Source: Megasphaera cerevisiae DSM 20462 (GTDB lineage Bacteria; Bacillota; Negativicutes; Veillonellales; Megasphaeraceae). Taken from it: DNA of 34,116 bases. The stretch covers positions 1 through 34,116 of the forward strand of contig NZ_LEKT01000031.1 of the NCBI RefSeq assembly GCF_001045675.1. Direction: 5' to 3'. Positions within the stretch are counted from its first letter, which is position 1, and every line of letters begins with the position of its first letter. Made by a program: the position numbers and the translations under genes. The notes beneath the pieces are model-generated. The model was given only the letters and a program-made list of their open reading frames with translations. It was not told the origin of the DNA and ran no database searches. Positions 7,622-17,019 of the stretch are shown here, piece after piece.

Positions 7622-7706
7622 AGTATATACCTCTTATATCTAAATGTCTATAAAAATGAGAAAGAAAATGATAATAAAAGTGAGATGAATAATGATAATA
7701 GTTGAC
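7622..7706 (-). promoter_or_regulatory. promoter and Fur-like repeats upstream of the minus-strand membrane gene
   Basis: Read on the minus strand: -35 TAGACA (7650-7645), a 17-base spacer and -10 TATACT (7627-7622). Just upstream of the -35 lie two GATAAT-rich stretches on the + strand. The one at 7688-7706 (centre ATAATGATAATAGTT) matches the 19-base Fur box at about 14 positions. A weaker copy with ATGATAAT is at 7665-7683. The region is AT-rich, so chance matches are possible. Confidence 0.5.
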
Positions 7707-8280
7707 GCCGCAATTATTAAAGTATGCGTTTGAAAAACGAGGTGGAGTCCCAAAAGCACACATAGCAAATTATTTATAAATCAGCCAATATTTATAAATA
7801 TTACAATAAAAAGTATTCTGTAAATCACAATAGCATTAGGGATTTCATATAACCTACATTTGAGATACAGCATCTGTGCAGTGATAAATTAAGCATCTAC
7901 AGCAGTCATTCGCCGATCCTTTTCTGAGTATGGGGGACAGTGTGCATAACGCTGTTTCTTTTGGTATAAAACGCCGTATGATAAACGGGGTACATGAAAA
8001 AAAAACGCAGTGCCAGTGTGGCGGGCAGTGTGTTTAAACGCAGTTTTTAGATCTGGCGAGTGTTTCGCGCTTAACTGCTCCTGCGGCGTCATCCTGTTAG
8101 CAATAAGCATATGTGTTGACACATTTGAAGGCAGTCAGGAATACGGTTTTATCTACGCATATATTGCGTTATCCCGGTTCTGCGAAATATTTATGTACGT
8201 TTTTTTTGTAAGGAATGTTTAGTTGTTTGTTATTTTACAAGTAAGTCTTAAAATAAATGTGATATATTTGTATTTTTATT
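7707..8280. other. non-coding gap with no identified gene
   Basis: About 570 bases. The part at roughly 7890-8180 is richer in GC than its surroundings and has overlapping open frames on both strands (77 and 70 residues). Neither has a good ribosome binding site nor a recognisable family, so I do not call them. It may be a degraded gene or an unrecognised RNA. Confidence 0.4.
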
Positions 8281-8281
8281 A

Positions 8282-8311
8282 TTGACTAATAATTATATTG
8301 ATGGGTATAAT
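8282..8311 (+). promoter_or_regulatory. kimA promoter
   Basis: -35 TTGACT at 8282-8287, an 18-base spacer, and -10 TATAAT at 8306-8311. The implied 5' leader is only about 45 bases, too short for a c-di-AMP (ydaO) riboswitch. Confidence 0.75.
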
Positions 8312-8362
8312 TAATAACTAGATGTTTTAATTCACTTTACGTATAAAGGAGCGTATTATTTC

Positions 8363-10204
8363 ATGTTTAGGACTATATCTCGGTGGCTGATTGGCAAGCC
8401 CCTGGAGAATGAGAGAATGGAAAGTGAACGCATTCCAAAATGGAAGGCTCTGCCCATTTTTTCTTCTGATGCATTGTCATCTGTTGGATACGGGCCAGAG
8501 CAGATTGCACTGATTTTATTTTCCATTCCGGCCTTATATGCCTATTTTGGCGCTGTCGTTGTTGCTATTATTATATTATTGGGAATTGTTGCGTTATCTT
8601 ATTCTCAAGTCATAAAGGCCAATCCAGGCGGCGGCGGTTCGTATGCCATTGCTATGAAATATTTAGGTGTATATCCGGCTCTTGTTGCGGGGGCCTCTTT
8701 GTTTTCTGATTATATTCTTACTGTTGCGGTTTCCATATCATCGGGGACTGCGGCCATTATCAGCGCGTTTCCCATATTAGCACCCTATCACTTATATTTG
8801 GATATTTTTGTGCTGGTTTTTGTTTTGATGATATTTAATTTACGGGGAGTGCAGGAAGCGTCTACAATGTTTGTATGGCCGACGTATATCTTCCTTGGCG
8901 CTGTTTTTCTAACGATTTTCAGCGGGTTATATCAAGTTTTCATTCTTAATGCCACACCAGGGGTTGTTGCAGTTTCTGATTCACCACCTATGGGAATGTT
9001 TACCGTATTATTGCTGCTGAGAGCATTTGCTAATGGCTGCAGTTCTATGACCGGTGTGGAAGCTATTGCTGATGGAGTCCCTTTATTCAAAGCGCCACAG
9101 GAACGCAATGCCATGATTACGACGGGAATTATGGCGGCTATTTTGGCTTGCATGCTTGGCGGAATCAGCTATTTGATCATTTATTTTCATTTATTGCCGG
9201 TTGAGGGGGTTACCCTCATGTCTGAGTTAGTTCAGCATGTTTTTGGTCGAAATATAATTTTTTATTTCATTCAAGTAATGACCATGATTATTCTGTACTT
9301 GGCTGCCAATACGGCCTATAATGGATTGCCGCCGTTATTGTCCTTTATGGCTCGTGACGGTTATGTACCGCGGTACTTTGGTAATCGTGGAGAACGGCTG
9401 AGCTTTTCTAACGGTATTGTTTTGCTTACTATTGGGGCCGCTATTCTGATTCTCGGATTTAACGGTAATGTGGAACATTTAATATCCCTGTATGCTGTTG
9501 GTGTGTTCCTGTCTTTTACCATTGCTCAGACTGCAATGGTTATTCATTGGCACAAGACAAGAGAACACAACTGGAAGATATATGCTCTTATTAATGGGAC
9601 GGGTGCTGTTGTTACCACCTTTGTTGTCATTATTGTACTGATTACTAAATTTATTTATGGGGCATGGATTATTTGCCTGCTTATACCCGTTCTTGTTTAT
9701 TTATTTATTAAAGTTCATAAGCATTATAACGATGTTCGGGATCAACTTGTTTTGACGTCAGAAGGATATAAAGAAACGATGGTGCCGGCACTGGGCCGTC
9801 ATATCGTTGTTATTCCGGTAGCATCTCCGACGCAGGCAGTAGCCCGTGCGATGCGGTATGCAAAAATGATCAGGCCGTATAAGATTTATGCCGTGCATGT
9901 TTGTACCGATGTTGCTCGTGGTGAAAAAGTCAAAAAATTATGGGAAGATCTGGAACCGTCTGTTCAATTAGTGATGATTCCATCTCCGTATCGGCAGTTA
10001 ACAGATCCGTTGATTCGATTTTTATATCGTTTACGACGTCGCGTGGGGCCGCAGGATGCCATTACTGTTCTTATTCCTGAATTTGAGCCTAAAAAATTGT
10101 GGCATCGATTGCTTCATAACCAGAGCGGGAGTATTTTACGGTTGCGGATACTGAATTATCTGGATGTCGTTGTTTCGACTGTTCCTTTGAAATTTAAACG
10201 CTGA
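8363..10204 (+). CDS. kimA: KimA-like potassium importer of the APC superfamily
   Basis: A 613-residue integral membrane protein resembling Bacillus KimA (formerly YdaO), a high-affinity K+/H+ symporter of the inner membrane. The N-terminal IGKPLENERMESE and SSDALSSVGYGPEQI motifs and the NPGGGGSYAIAMKYLG segment are typical of the family. About twelve membrane helices run from residue 35 to 460. A soluble C-terminal domain of about 150 residues (HIVVIPVASPTQAVARAM onward) corresponds to the part that binds c-di-AMP in Bacillus. The start follows GGAG by 11 bases. It stands alone behind its own promoter. Substrate assignment rests on family similarity. Confidence 0.85.
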   Translation: MFRTISRWLIGKPLENERMESERIPKWKALPIFSSDALSSVGYGPEQIALILFSIPALYAYFGAVVVAIIILLGIVALSYSQVIKANPGGGGSYAIAMKYLGVYPALVAGASLFSDYILTVAVSISSGTAAIISAFPILAPYHLYLDIFVLVFVLMIFNLRGVQEASTMFVWPTYIFLGAVFLTIFSGLYQVFILNATPGVVAVSDSPPMGMFTVLLLLRAFANGCSSMTGVEAIADGVPLFKAPQERNAMITTGIMAAILACMLGGISYLIIYFHLLPVEGVTLMSELVQHVFGRNIIFYFIQVMTMIILYLAANTAYNGLPPLLSFMARDGYVPRYFGNRGERLSFSNGIVLLTIGAAILILGFNGNVEHLISLYAVGVFLSFTIAQTAMVIHWHKTREHNWKIYALINGTGAVVTTFVVIIVLITKFIYGAWIICLLIPVLVYLFIKVHKHYNDVRDQLVLTSEGYKETMVPALGRHIVVIPVASPTQAVARAMRYAKMIRPYKIYAVHVCTDVARGEKVKKLWEDLEPSVQLVMIPSPYRQLTDPLIRFLYRLRRRVGPQDAITVLIPEFEPKKLWHRLLHNQSGSILRLRILNYLDVVVSTVPLKFKR

Positions 10205-10280
10205 ATAACAAAATGGAATTCTACAGCTTATGCCCTTCGGGCTGGTTGAATTTTTCATTGGCACGTAAAATTTTACCACA

Positions 10281-10328
10281 AAATAAGGATCACCGGCTCT
10301 TTCGAGCTAGTGATCCTTATTTGTTTTT
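10281..10328 (+). terminator. kimA terminator between convergent kimA and tRNA-Leu
   Basis: A perfect 13-bp arm AAATAAGGATCAC (10281-10293) pairs with 10310-10322, with further GCTC/GAGC pairing inside. A T-rich tract (TTTGTTTTT) follows on the + strand. It could also stop transcripts from the opposing tRNA gene. Confidence 0.8.
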
Positions 10329-10358
10329 ATAGGGAGTGTTATTTCACAGCCCATTCTT

Positions 10359-10442
10359 TGGTGCGAGTGAAGGGACTTGAACCCTTACGGTGTAAACCGC
10401 CAGATCCTAAGTCTGGTGCGTCTGCCATTCCGCCACACTCGC
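10359..10442 (-). tRNA. tRNA-Leu (anticodon TAG)
   Basis: On the minus strand the sequence folds as a class II tRNA. The acceptor stem is GCGAGTG / CACTCGC with discriminator A and an encoded CCA. The D arm is GGCGGAATGGCAGACGC, and the anticodon stem CCAGA / TCTGG encloses CTTAGGA, giving anticodon TAG (UAG). A variable arm and a T arm containing GGTTCAAGTCC follow. The long variable region and the TAG anticodon identify leucine. Confidence 0.95.
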
Positions 10443-10581
10443 AAATATAAATGTTACGTATGCTATTCTAACATAGAAGTCGATATGAAACAAGAGCAAA
10501 ATCTAAAACACTGTCTGCAAAACTGTAAATGACAATATAAATAAGCACTATATATGATTTTTATAACCTATGCGCAGGGTA

Positions 10582-10610
10582 TTGGCAAGATTGGCCAAGT
10601 ATGGTATACT
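10582..10610 (+). promoter_or_regulatory. promoter of the ECF S-component gene
   Basis: -35 TTGGCA at 10582-10587, a 17-base spacer and -10 TATACT at 10605-10610. It places the start point near 10617, leaving a leader of about 135 bases. Confidence 0.7.
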
Positions 10611-10616
10611 ACGCGT

Positions 10617-10750
10617 GGTGTCGCAGGCAATCCTGCTGAAATGCGATTGGGTCTGTATCAATAGAGCGAAACCACAATATGAAGGCCTGTTGGTAACACC
10701 GTTGTATCATTGCGACTTGTATCTTTTAAAAGAGCGAGAACGGAGGAGTA
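10617..10750 (+). promoter_or_regulatory. possible structured leader (riboswitch-like) of unknown class
   Basis: Between promoter and start codon lie several self-complementary segments. GTCGCA (10620-10625) can pair with TGCGAC (10711-10716) as an enclosing stem, or its TCGCA can pair with TGCGA at 10642-10646. GCAGG-CAAT-CCTGC (10623-10636) forms a hairpin. GGTGT (10617-10621) is complementary to ACACC (10696-10700). No T-run follows, so control would be at translation. I tested it by eye against the FMN, TPP, cobalamin, THF, preQ1, SAM and c-di-AMP cores and it fits none. The structure is inferred. Confidence 0.4.
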
Positions 10751-10753
10751 AGT

Positions 10754-11377
10754 ATGCAAAAAGAATTAGGTATGAAGCGTGTTGGCAACGTACGAAAACG
10801 TCCGCTGTTTACGACACGGGATTTAACGATTATAGGCATGCTGTCAGGTATTACCATTTTATTGGGAGTGACTGGATATGGATTTATTCCATTGCCTATG
10901 ATGAAAGCAACGATTCTTCATGTACCTGTTATTATTGGAGCACTTGTTGCAGGACCGCGGGTTGGATCAATGGTTGGTTTTATTTTTGGCTGTTTCAGTA
11001 TTTTTCAGGCTGTTACGGCACCGGTTTTACTGTCGTTTGCTTTTTTAAATCCGCTGATTTCTATTTTACCTCGTGTGTTTATCGGTATTGGTGCGTATTA
11101 TATTTATAAATGGGTATTGGCAGCGATTCATAAAGAAACGGTTAGTCTGGCTATTGCAGGAATTGCAGGTTCGATGATCAACACAGTAGGTGTTATGGGT
11201 GGCATTTATATTATTTATGCTAAAGATTTTGCACAGGTAAGAGAGATACCGTTGGATAATGTCATTAATATTATTTTGGGAATTTGCGTATTTAATGGTA
11301 TCCCTGAAGCAATTATATCTGCTGTTATTACAGTCCCAGTCATTGCCGTACTGAAGAAAGCCGTAAAAAATAAATAG
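10754..11377 (+). CDS. ECF transporter substrate-binding S component (vitamin uptake)
   Basis: A 207-residue membrane protein with about six helices, of the ECF-type S-component superfamily (COG4684-like). After a basic N-terminus come TTRDLTIIGMLSGITILLG, the KATILHVPVIIGALVAGPR loop and helix, and GFIFGCFSIFQ, all typical of such S components. S components capture a vitamin and dock on the EcfA/A'/T energising module, which is not in this window. The likely substrate is a vitamin such as pantothenate or cobalamin, but I cannot assign it. GGAGGAG precedes the ATG. It is monocistronic, with its own promoter, long leader and terminator. Confidence 0.8.
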   Translation: MQKELGMKRVGNVRKRPLFTTRDLTIIGMLSGITILLGVTGYGFIPLPMMKATILHVPVIIGALVAGPRVGSMVGFIFGCFSIFQAVTAPVLLSFAFLNPLISILPRVFIGIGAYYIYKWVLAAIHKETVSLAIAGIAGSMINTVGVMGGIYIIYAKDFAQVREIPLDNVINIILGICVFNGIPEAIISAVITVPVIAVLKKAVKNK

Positions 11378-11389
11378 CAAAACTATGGT

Positions 11390-11428
11390 AAGCTGTCGCG
11401 GTTTTTTACCGGGGCAGCTTTTTTTTTG
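11390..11428 (+). terminator. terminator of the ECF S-component gene
   Basis: Arms AAGCTGTC and GGCAGCTT with an inner GGT/ACC pairing, then a run of nine T residues, starting 13 bases after the stop codon. Confidence 0.85.
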
Positions 11429-11501
11429 CGGTGGTGGTTACTAGTCACTGCTTTTGTATTATGGTATTATAATTAGTAAGCTTGAAATGAAGGAGACTAC
11501 C

Positions 11502-12659
11502 ATGGAACGTATATATTTAGACAACGCTGCGGCGACGCCGATTGATCAACGAGTACTTTATGCGATGCTGCCTTTTTTGACGACCCAGTATGGCAATCCA
11601 TCGAGTCTGCACTACTTTGGACAACAGGCTCGGGCTGCAGTTCATAAGGCAAGAGCGCAGGTCGCACATTCTTTAGGTGTACAGGCTCAAAATATCGTTT
11701 TTACAAGCGGCGGGACCGAAGCGGACAATCTGGCAATCAGGGGATATTTACAAGCGAATCATCCTGACGGCGGACATATTATTACAACTGCTGTTGAACA
11801 TCATGCGGTTCTCAATACGTTTCAGGAAATGGCATATAAAGGATACAATGTTACATTTTTACCTGTAGATGAAAATGGCCGTGTTGACGTGGCAGATGTA
11901 CAAAAGGCCATTCGTCAGGATACCATTTTGATTTCTGTCATGTATGCCAATAATGAAACGGGGACGGTCCAGCCCGTCAAAGAAATTGGCATGACAGCTC
12001 ATAAAGCTGGAGTAATGTTTCATGTGGATGCCGTACAGGCATTTGGATATATACCTATTCGGCCTTTAGCAGATCACATTGATTTATTGACCTTATGCGG
12101 GCATAAGATATATGGCCCCAAGGGAGTGGGAGCCTTATATGTGCGTCAAGGGCTGAAGGTGGCACCGGAAGCTTACGGCGGCTCGCAGGAACATCATTTG
12201 AGGGCAGGGACAGAAAATGTTGCTGGTATAGTTGGGCTGGGTGCGGCCTCGGCAATATTGGAAGAGGAACGGCAAGCTAGATGTGAGCAGGCGGCCGCTT
12301 TGAAACATTTTTTTTATGAGCACCTGATTCAGCATGATGCGCGGTTTCGTTTGAATGGATCAATGACTGCAGCGCTGCCCAATATTATCAATTTCAGTAT
12401 TCGTGATGCCGATGGATCTGTTATACTTATTGCGTTGGATATGAAAGGGCTTGCCGTTTCGGCAGGAGCGGCCTGTGAGTCCGGCGCGGTAGAGCCATCT
12501 CATGTGCTTTCTGCTATGCATGTACATGAGCCATGGCTGCGCAGTAGTATCCGCGTTTCTTTTGGCAAAGAAAACACACGGGAAGATATAGAAAAGGCCG
12601 TCCACATAATTAAAGCAATGCTCGATTTGACAGGATCTAAGGAGGATCATCATGAGTAA
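11502..12659 (+). CDS. cysteine desulfurase supplying tRNA thiolation
   Basis: A 385-residue PLP enzyme of the NifS/IscS family that removes sulfur from cysteine and passes it on as a persulfide. The start is ATG 11502 behind AAGGAG. Seen are the N-terminal YLDNAAATP motif, the HHAVLNT cofactor histidine, the PLP lysine Lys202 in CGHKIYGPKG, and the persulfide cysteine Cys325 in AACESGAVEPSHVL. The last 8 bases overlap mnmA, as with yrvO-mnmA of Bacillus, where the desulfurase serves the tRNA 2-thiouridine pathway. A TATAAT sits at 11468-11473 but no good -35. No IscU/SufU scaffold is nearby, which supports a dedicated tRNA role (inference). Confidence 0.9.
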   Translation: MERIYLDNAAATPIDQRVLYAMLPFLTTQYGNPSSLHYFGQQARAAVHKARAQVAHSLGVQAQNIVFTSGGTEADNLAIRGYLQANHPDGGHIITTAVEHHAVLNTFQEMAYKGYNVTFLPVDENGRVDVADVQKAIRQDTILISVMYANNETGTVQPVKEIGMTAHKAGVMFHVDAVQAFGYIPIRPLADHIDLLTLCGHKIYGPKGVGALYVRQGLKVAPEAYGGSQEHHLRAGTENVAGIVGLGAASAILEEERQARCEQAAALKHFFYEHLIQHDARFRLNGSMTAALPNIINFSIRDADGSVILIALDMKGLAVSAGAACESGAVEPSHVLSAMHVHEPWLRSSIRVSFGKENTREDIEKAVHIIKAMLDLTGSKEDHHE

Positions 12660-13740
12660 ACGGGTCGCAGTCGCAATGAGCGGCGGCGTAGACAGTTCTG
12701 TCACGGCGGGGCTGTTAAAAGAAAAAGGATATGATGTTATTGGTATTACGCTGCGCTTATGGGAAGAAGATACGCTGTGCGAGCCTATCAATAATATACA
12801 TGCCTGTTGTTCTTTGTCGGCAGTAGATGACGCTAAAGCGGTAGCATCTATTCTTGAGATTCCTCATTATACTTTGGATTTTCGGGAAATTTTTTATCAT
12901 GAAGTTATTCAATATTTCATTAAAGCATATGCGGAAGGGCAGACACCTAATCCGTGTATTGCATGTAATAAATTCATAAAGTTTGGTCTTTTATGGGATA
13001 AGGCTAGCCAGTTTGGTGCAGATTATCTGGCAACTGGTCATTATGCCCGTATTTCTTATGATTCAGAACGGGAGATATTCAGTCTGTTGCGTGGCACGGA
13101 TCGTCGCAAAGACCAATCCTATGTATTATATCAGTTGACACAGGATATGCTGTCCCATGTGTTGTTTCCCATGGCTGACTTGAAAAAAAAATATACACGG
13201 GAGTTGGCTAGGAATTGGGGACTGCCTGTTTTTAATAAACCGGAAAGCCAAGATATTTGTTTTATACCGGATAATGATTACAAACATTTTTTGCGCAAAA
13301 ATGTACCGGATTATTTTAAGCCGGGGGATTTTGTGGATCAGAATGGACATGTTGTTGGGCGGCATAAAGGTATTCCTTGTTATACGATCGGACAGCGGCG
13401 AGGATTAGATCTGGGTGGTCCTGGCGGACCTTATTATGTGACCGCCATCGATACCGTCAATAATATAATTCTTGTGGGCCCGGAGCGGAATCTTTTTTCC
13501 ACTATGGTTCGGGCAGTTGATGCATCATGGGTAGAGACTATTCCGCAGCATCCATTTCAAGCAATGGGCAAAATACGGTATGCTGCTAAAGAAGCGTTGT
13601 GTATGGTATATCCTGATGGGGATACTGCGGTACATGTAGAATTTGCAAAACCACAGCGAGCTGTGACTGCCGGACAGGCACTTGTCCTATATAATCCGGA
13701 GGACGGTGAACGTGTTCTTGGCGGCGGAGTTATCGTTTAA
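12652..13740 (+). CDS. mnmA: tRNA 2-thiouridylase MnmA
   Basis: A 362-residue enzyme that thiolates U34 of the Lys, Glu and Gln tRNAs, using ATP to activate the base. The PP-loop SGGVDSS is at residues 10-16. The two catalytic cysteines are present: Cys102 in NPCIAC and Cys203 in SQDICFIP. The [10 protein letters not shown] tRNA-binding segment and the C-terminal beta-barrel region complete the expected architecture. The length is normal. The ATG overlaps the stop of the desulfurase gene (ATGAGTAA) and follows GGAGG, so the pair is translationally coupled. Sulfur is presumably handed over directly from the upstream enzyme. Confidence 0.97.
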   Translation: MSKRVAVAMSGGVDSSVTAGLLKEKGYDVIGITLRLWEEDTLCEPINNIHACCSLSAVDDAKAVASILEIPHYTLDFREIFYHEVIQYFIKAYAEGQTPNPCIACNKFIKFGLLWDKASQFGADYLATGHYARISYDSEREIFSLLRGTDRRKDQSYVLYQLTQDMLSHVLFPMADLKKKYTRELARNWGLPVFNKPESQDICFIPDNDYKHFLRKNVPDYFKPGDFVDQNGHVVGRHKGIPCYTIGQRRGLDLGGPGGPYYVTAIDTVNNIILVGPERNLFSTMVRAVDASWVETIPQHPFQAMGKIRYAAKEALCMVYPDGDTAVHVEFAKPQRAVTAGQALVLYNPEDGERVLGGGVIV

Positions 13741-13757
13741 GAAAAAGGAGACATAAA

Positions 13758-15560
13758 GTGGCGACAAAATATATTCGTAATTTTTCTATTATTGCACATA
13801 TTGATCATGGTAAATCGACCTTAGCTGACCGGCTTTTGGAAAGGACAGGCACGGTTTCTCAAAGAGAAATGGAAGATCAGCTTTTAGATACGATGGATCT
13901 GGAACGAGAACGGGGGATTACGATAAAAGCACAGTCTGCCAGACTGATGTACACTGCCCATGATGGTCAGCAATATACCCTGAATCTTATTGATACACCG
14001 GGGCATGTCGATTTCAACTATGAAGTTTCTCGCAGCCTGGCAGCGTGCGAGGGTGCTTTGCTTATTGTTGATGCTACACAAGGAGTGGAAGCGCAAACAT
14101 TAGCTAATGTATATTTGGCATTAGAGCATGATTTGGAAATTATACCGATCATCAATAAAATAGACTTGCCCAGCGCAGATCCAGAAAGAGTGCGTAAAGA
14201 AATTGAAGATGTTATCGGTTTGGATGCTTCGGAAGCGATATTGGTAAGCGCTAAGACGGGGGTTGGCATTGACGATGTTCTGGAGGCGATTGTCCGGCGT
14301 GTTCCTGCGCCGGAGGATGCACCGGATAGGCCGTTGCGGGCACTTATTTTTGATTCTCATTTTGATGCTTATAAGGGTGCGATTGCTAATATTCGTATTA
14401 TGGAGGGCAGTATCAAGCCGGGAGAACGGATATGCATGATGGCCTCAGGAAAAGAGTTTGAAGTAATTGAAACCGGCGTTTTCTTGCCGCAAATGCATGC
14501 GGTTCCCTTGTTGGAATGCGGCAGTGTAGGGTATTTGGCCGCAAGCATGAAGAATGTTCGGGATTGCCGGGTTGGTGATACAGTGACGAAATCCTCTGCT
14601 CCTGCAACGGAGCCGTTGGCAGGGTATCGCAAGGCTGTTCCTATGGTATATTGCGGGTTATATCCGGTGGAAAACAATGAATATGATAATTTGCGAGATG
14701 CCTTGGAGAAACTTCACTTGAATGATGCCGCCTTGCTTTTTGAGCCGGAAACATCAACGGCTTTAGGCTTCGGCTTTCGTTGCGGTTTTTTAGGCCTTCT
14801 TCATATGGATGTCGTGCGGGAACGATTAGAACGTGAATACGATTTAACTCTTATTACTACGGCACCGTCTGTTATTTATCATGTGTATTGTACCGATGGT
14901 GCCATGATTCCTGTGGATAATCCGTCTCTTATGCCGGATATGACAAAAATAGACCGCATTGAAGAACCATTTGTCAAAACAACTATCATTGTTCCTAAAG
15001 ATATGGTGGGAACAGTTATGGAAATATCTCAAAATCGTCGCGGCCAGTATTTAACAATGGATTATCTTGACGAATCTAGGGTGTCTTTGATATATGATTT
15101 ACCGTTATGTGAAATTTTATATGATTATTTTGATACGTTGAAATCGGCGACTCGGGGCTATGCGTCTTTGGATTATGAATTGAATGGATATCAGGCCTCC
15201 CCTATGGTGAAAATGGATATTCTTATTAACGGAGAAATTGTTGATGCATTGAGCATTATTGTGTATCGGGATTTTGCAGCACGTCGTGGCCGCGCTCTTG
15301 TTGAAAAACTGCGTAGTCTTATTCCGCGTCAGCTTTTTCAAATCCCGATACAGGCTGCTGTTGGCAATAAGATCATTGCCCGGGAAAATGTGGCGGCACT
15401 GCGAAAAGATGTTCTTGCAAAATGCTATGGTGGTGATATTTCACGTAAACGTAAGTTATTGGAAAAGCAAAAAGAGGGTAAAAAACGTATGAAACAGTTC
15501 GGTAATGTGGAAATTCCGCAGGAAGCTTTCATGGCTGTTCTTCAGGTGGATGATACATGA
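13758..15560 (+). CDS. lepA: elongation factor 4 (LepA), ribosome back-translocase GTPase
   Basis: A 600-residue translational GTPase, a normal LepA length. The G domain shows AHIDHGKST (residues 13-21), DTPGHVDF and [13 protein letters not shown]. Domains II, III and V follow, and the LepA-specific C-terminal domain contains [17 protein letters not shown] and the basic [22 protein letters not shown] stretch. The start is GTG 13758, 6 bases after AAAAGGAG. LepA acts on stalled or mis-translocated ribosomes and helps translation under ionic stress. It follows mnmA by 17 bases and overlaps hemW by 4, an order also common in other Firmicutes (lepA-hemW). Confidence 0.97.
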   Translation: MATKYIRNFSIIAHIDHGKSTLADRLLERTGTVSQREMEDQLLDTMDLERERGITIKAQSARLMYTAHDGQQYTLNLIDTPGHVDFNYEVSRSLAACEGALLIVDATQGVEAQTLANVYLALEHDLEIIPIINKIDLPSADPERVRKEIEDVIGLDASEAILVSAKTGVGIDDVLEAIVRRVPAPEDAPDRPLRALIFDSHFDAYKGAIANIRIMEGSIKPGERICMMASGKEFEVIETGVFLPQMHAVPLLECGSVGYLAASMKNVRDCRVGDTVTKSSAPATEPLAGYRKAVPMVYCGLYPVENNEYDNLRDALEKLHLNDAALLFEPETSTALGFGFRCGFLGLLHMDVVRERLEREYDLTLITTAPSVIYHVYCTDGAMIPVDNPSLMPDMTKIDRIEEPFVKTTIIVPKDMVGTVMEISQNRRGQYLTMDYLDESRVSLIYDLPLCEILYDYFDTLKSATRGYASLDYELNGYQASPMVKMDILINGEIVDALSIIVYRDFAARRGRALVEKLRSLIPRQLFQIPIQAAVGNKIIARENVAALRKDVLAKCYGGDISRKRKLLEKQKEGKKRMKQFGNVEIPQEAFMAVLQVDDT

Positions 15561-16675
15561 TTGGACTATATGTTCATGTTCCGTTCTGTGTGCATAAATG
15601 TATATATTGTGATTTTCCGTCTTATGGCGGCGTCAGTCATTATATAGAAGATTATGTACAGGCGCTGTGCCGGGAAATCGATGGTTTTACCGGCACAGAT
15701 CAGGCAGATACTGTTTATTTTGGTGGCGGGACACCATCGCTTCTGCCGACTCAGCACATCCAATGCATTTTGGATCACCTGCGCAGAAAATTCTTCATTT
15801 TAGATAATGCGGAAATTACAGTAGAAGCAAATCCTGATAGTATGGATGCGGTCTATGCGGCTGCGTTGGCTTCGATAGGTGTTAATCGGATAAGTTTAGG
15901 CATTCAGTCTTTTTCAGATGACATGCTGGCTTTTTTAGGCCGCATTCATTCGGCCGCGGCGGGAGTGAAGGCTGTTCGGGCAGTACAGGATGCCGGCATT
16001 GATAATGTTTCTATAGATCTGATGTACGGATTACCTGGACAAACGTTGGAAATGGCAGCATATGATATGGAAATGCTGTCTGGATTATCGGTAACTCATG
16101 CCTCTATTTATCATCTTATTGTGGAAGAACATACCCCGTTGTTTTATGGTGTGCAGCAGAAAAAAATTTTACTTCCTGCCGATGAGTCAAACGAGGCAAT
16201 GGAGGGGAACATTCATGCAGCTATGCATGCTATGGGATTTCAGCATTATGAAATATCTAGTTATGCCAGGCCGGGATACGTATCGCGGCATAACTGCAAG
16301 TATTGGAAATATGTTCCTTACATTGGGTTTGGCGTATCGGCCCATTCTTTTTATGAAGACAGGCGCTGGTCCAATATTGCGAATATTCCCGCATACATCG
16401 GCCGTGCCGGTAGGGAATGCGTTATCCATGAAGTGATCACTATAGATCGTATGCGAGCGATGGAGGATTATTGTTTTTTAGCGCTTCGTATGCGTAAAGG
16501 TATTGTGTACAGCGATTTTGCGCGTCGGTTTTCTTGTTCAATCGAGTCGGAGTTCGGTACTATATTGAACCAACTTTTAAATCGGAAATTACTGGAAAAC
16601 ACATATCAGGGATGTTGTATGACCGATTTGGGATTGTCGTATGGCAATTACGTGTTTTCTCAGTTTCTGCGGTAG
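15557..16675 (+). CDS. hemW: HemW, radical SAM heme chaperone (HemN-like)
   Basis: A 372-residue radical SAM protein. The 4Fe-4S motif is Cys11-X3-Cys15-X2-Cys18 ([11 protein letters not shown]), followed by the FGGGTPS SAM-binding glycine motif, the EANPDS strand and the GIQSF segment. The C-terminal HemN-like domain is present. Proteins of this length lacking the long N-terminal extension of true HemN are heme chaperones that deliver heme to respiratory enzymes, rather than coproporphyrinogen dehydrogenases. The ATGA overlap with lepA indicates coupling. It ends the desulfurase-mnmA-lepA-hemW group; no clear terminator follows. Confidence 0.92.
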   Translation: MIGLYVHVPFCVHKCIYCDFPSYGGVSHYIEDYVQALCREIDGFTGTDQADTVYFGGGTPSLLPTQHIQCILDHLRRKFFILDNAEITVEANPDSMDAVYAAALASIGVNRISLGIQSFSDDMLAFLGRIHSAAAGVKAVRAVQDAGIDNVSIDLMYGLPGQTLEMAAYDMEMLSGLSVTHASIYHLIVEEHTPLFYGVQQKKILLPADESNEAMEGNIHAAMHAMGFQHYEISSYARPGYVSRHNCKYWKYVPYIGFGVSAHSFYEDRRWSNIANIPAYIGRAGRECVIHEVITIDRMRAMEDYCFLALRMRKGIVYSDFARRFSCSIESEFGTILNQLLNRKLLENTYQGCCMTDLGLSYGNYVFSQFLR

Positions 16676-16729
16676 TAAGAGTTGAGATTGAATAAACTAA
16701 ACCAATGTGGAGGATCATGGATGATAGGA

Positions 16730-16758
16730 TTGACAAAAAGACTCATTTTGAGTATAAT
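16730..16758 (+). promoter_or_regulatory. rpsU promoter
   Basis: A near-consensus promoter: TTGACA at 16730-16735, a 17-base spacer, and TATAAT at 16753-16758. It is the strongest promoter by sequence in this part of the window. Confidence 0.85.
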
Positions 16759-16778
16759 TTCATTGTGTGCAGTAAGCA

Positions 16779-16803
16779 CTCCCTAACATAATTTTGGAGG
16801 GAG
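16779..16803 (+). promoter_or_regulatory. hairpin masking the rpsU ribosome binding site
   Basis: CTCCCT (16779-16784) is exactly complementary to AGGGAG (16798-16803), part of the Shine-Dalgarno run GGAGGGAGGG. In the leader transcript this hairpin would hide most of the site. This suggests translational control of S21; it is inference from base pairing. Confidence 0.5.
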
Positions 16804-16812
16804 GGATATAGA

Positions 16813-16992
16813 ATGGCAGAAATTAAGGTAGGTAAAAACGAAACGTTGGACAGCGCACTTCGCCGCTTCAAGCGTTCTTGCCAAAAGGCAGGTGTTCTTT
16901 CCGAAGTACGGAAGCGTGAACACTATGAAAAACCAAGCGTACGGAAAAAGAAAAAATCCGAAGCAGCACGCAAGCGGAAGTACAGAGCATAA
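16813..16992 (+). CDS. rpsU: 30S ribosomal protein bS21
   Basis: A 59-residue, very basic protein. It begins [20 protein letters not shown], contains the [20 protein letters not shown] signature, and ends in a run of Lys/Arg ([15 protein letters not shown]). It is the small-subunit protein near the 3' end of 16S rRNA and assists initiation. The ATG follows GGAGGGAGGG by about 7 bases. It has its own strong promoter and precedes yqeY by 27 bases, the usual rpsU-yqeY pairing in Firmicutes. Confidence 0.97.
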   Translation: MAEIKVGKNETLDSALRRFKRSCQKAGVLSEVRKREHYEKPSVRKKKKSEAARKRKYRA

Positions 16993-17019
16993 TCGTTCAT
17001 AAGTAAGAAGGGTGATAGG

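Noticed and set aside
7889-8222. Overlapping open frames on both strands (77 and 70 codons)
   Set aside because: No ribosome binding sites, no recognisable family, and they overlap each other.
10225-10256. Small GCCC-TTC-GGGC hairpin after kimA as its terminator
   Set aside because: The stem is only four pairs and the T-run weak and offset; the hairpin at 10281-10328 is far better.
10570-11109. 179-codon open frame running from before the ECF promoter into the S-component gene
   Set aside because: It overlaps a strongly supported gene in another frame and crosses its promoter and leader.
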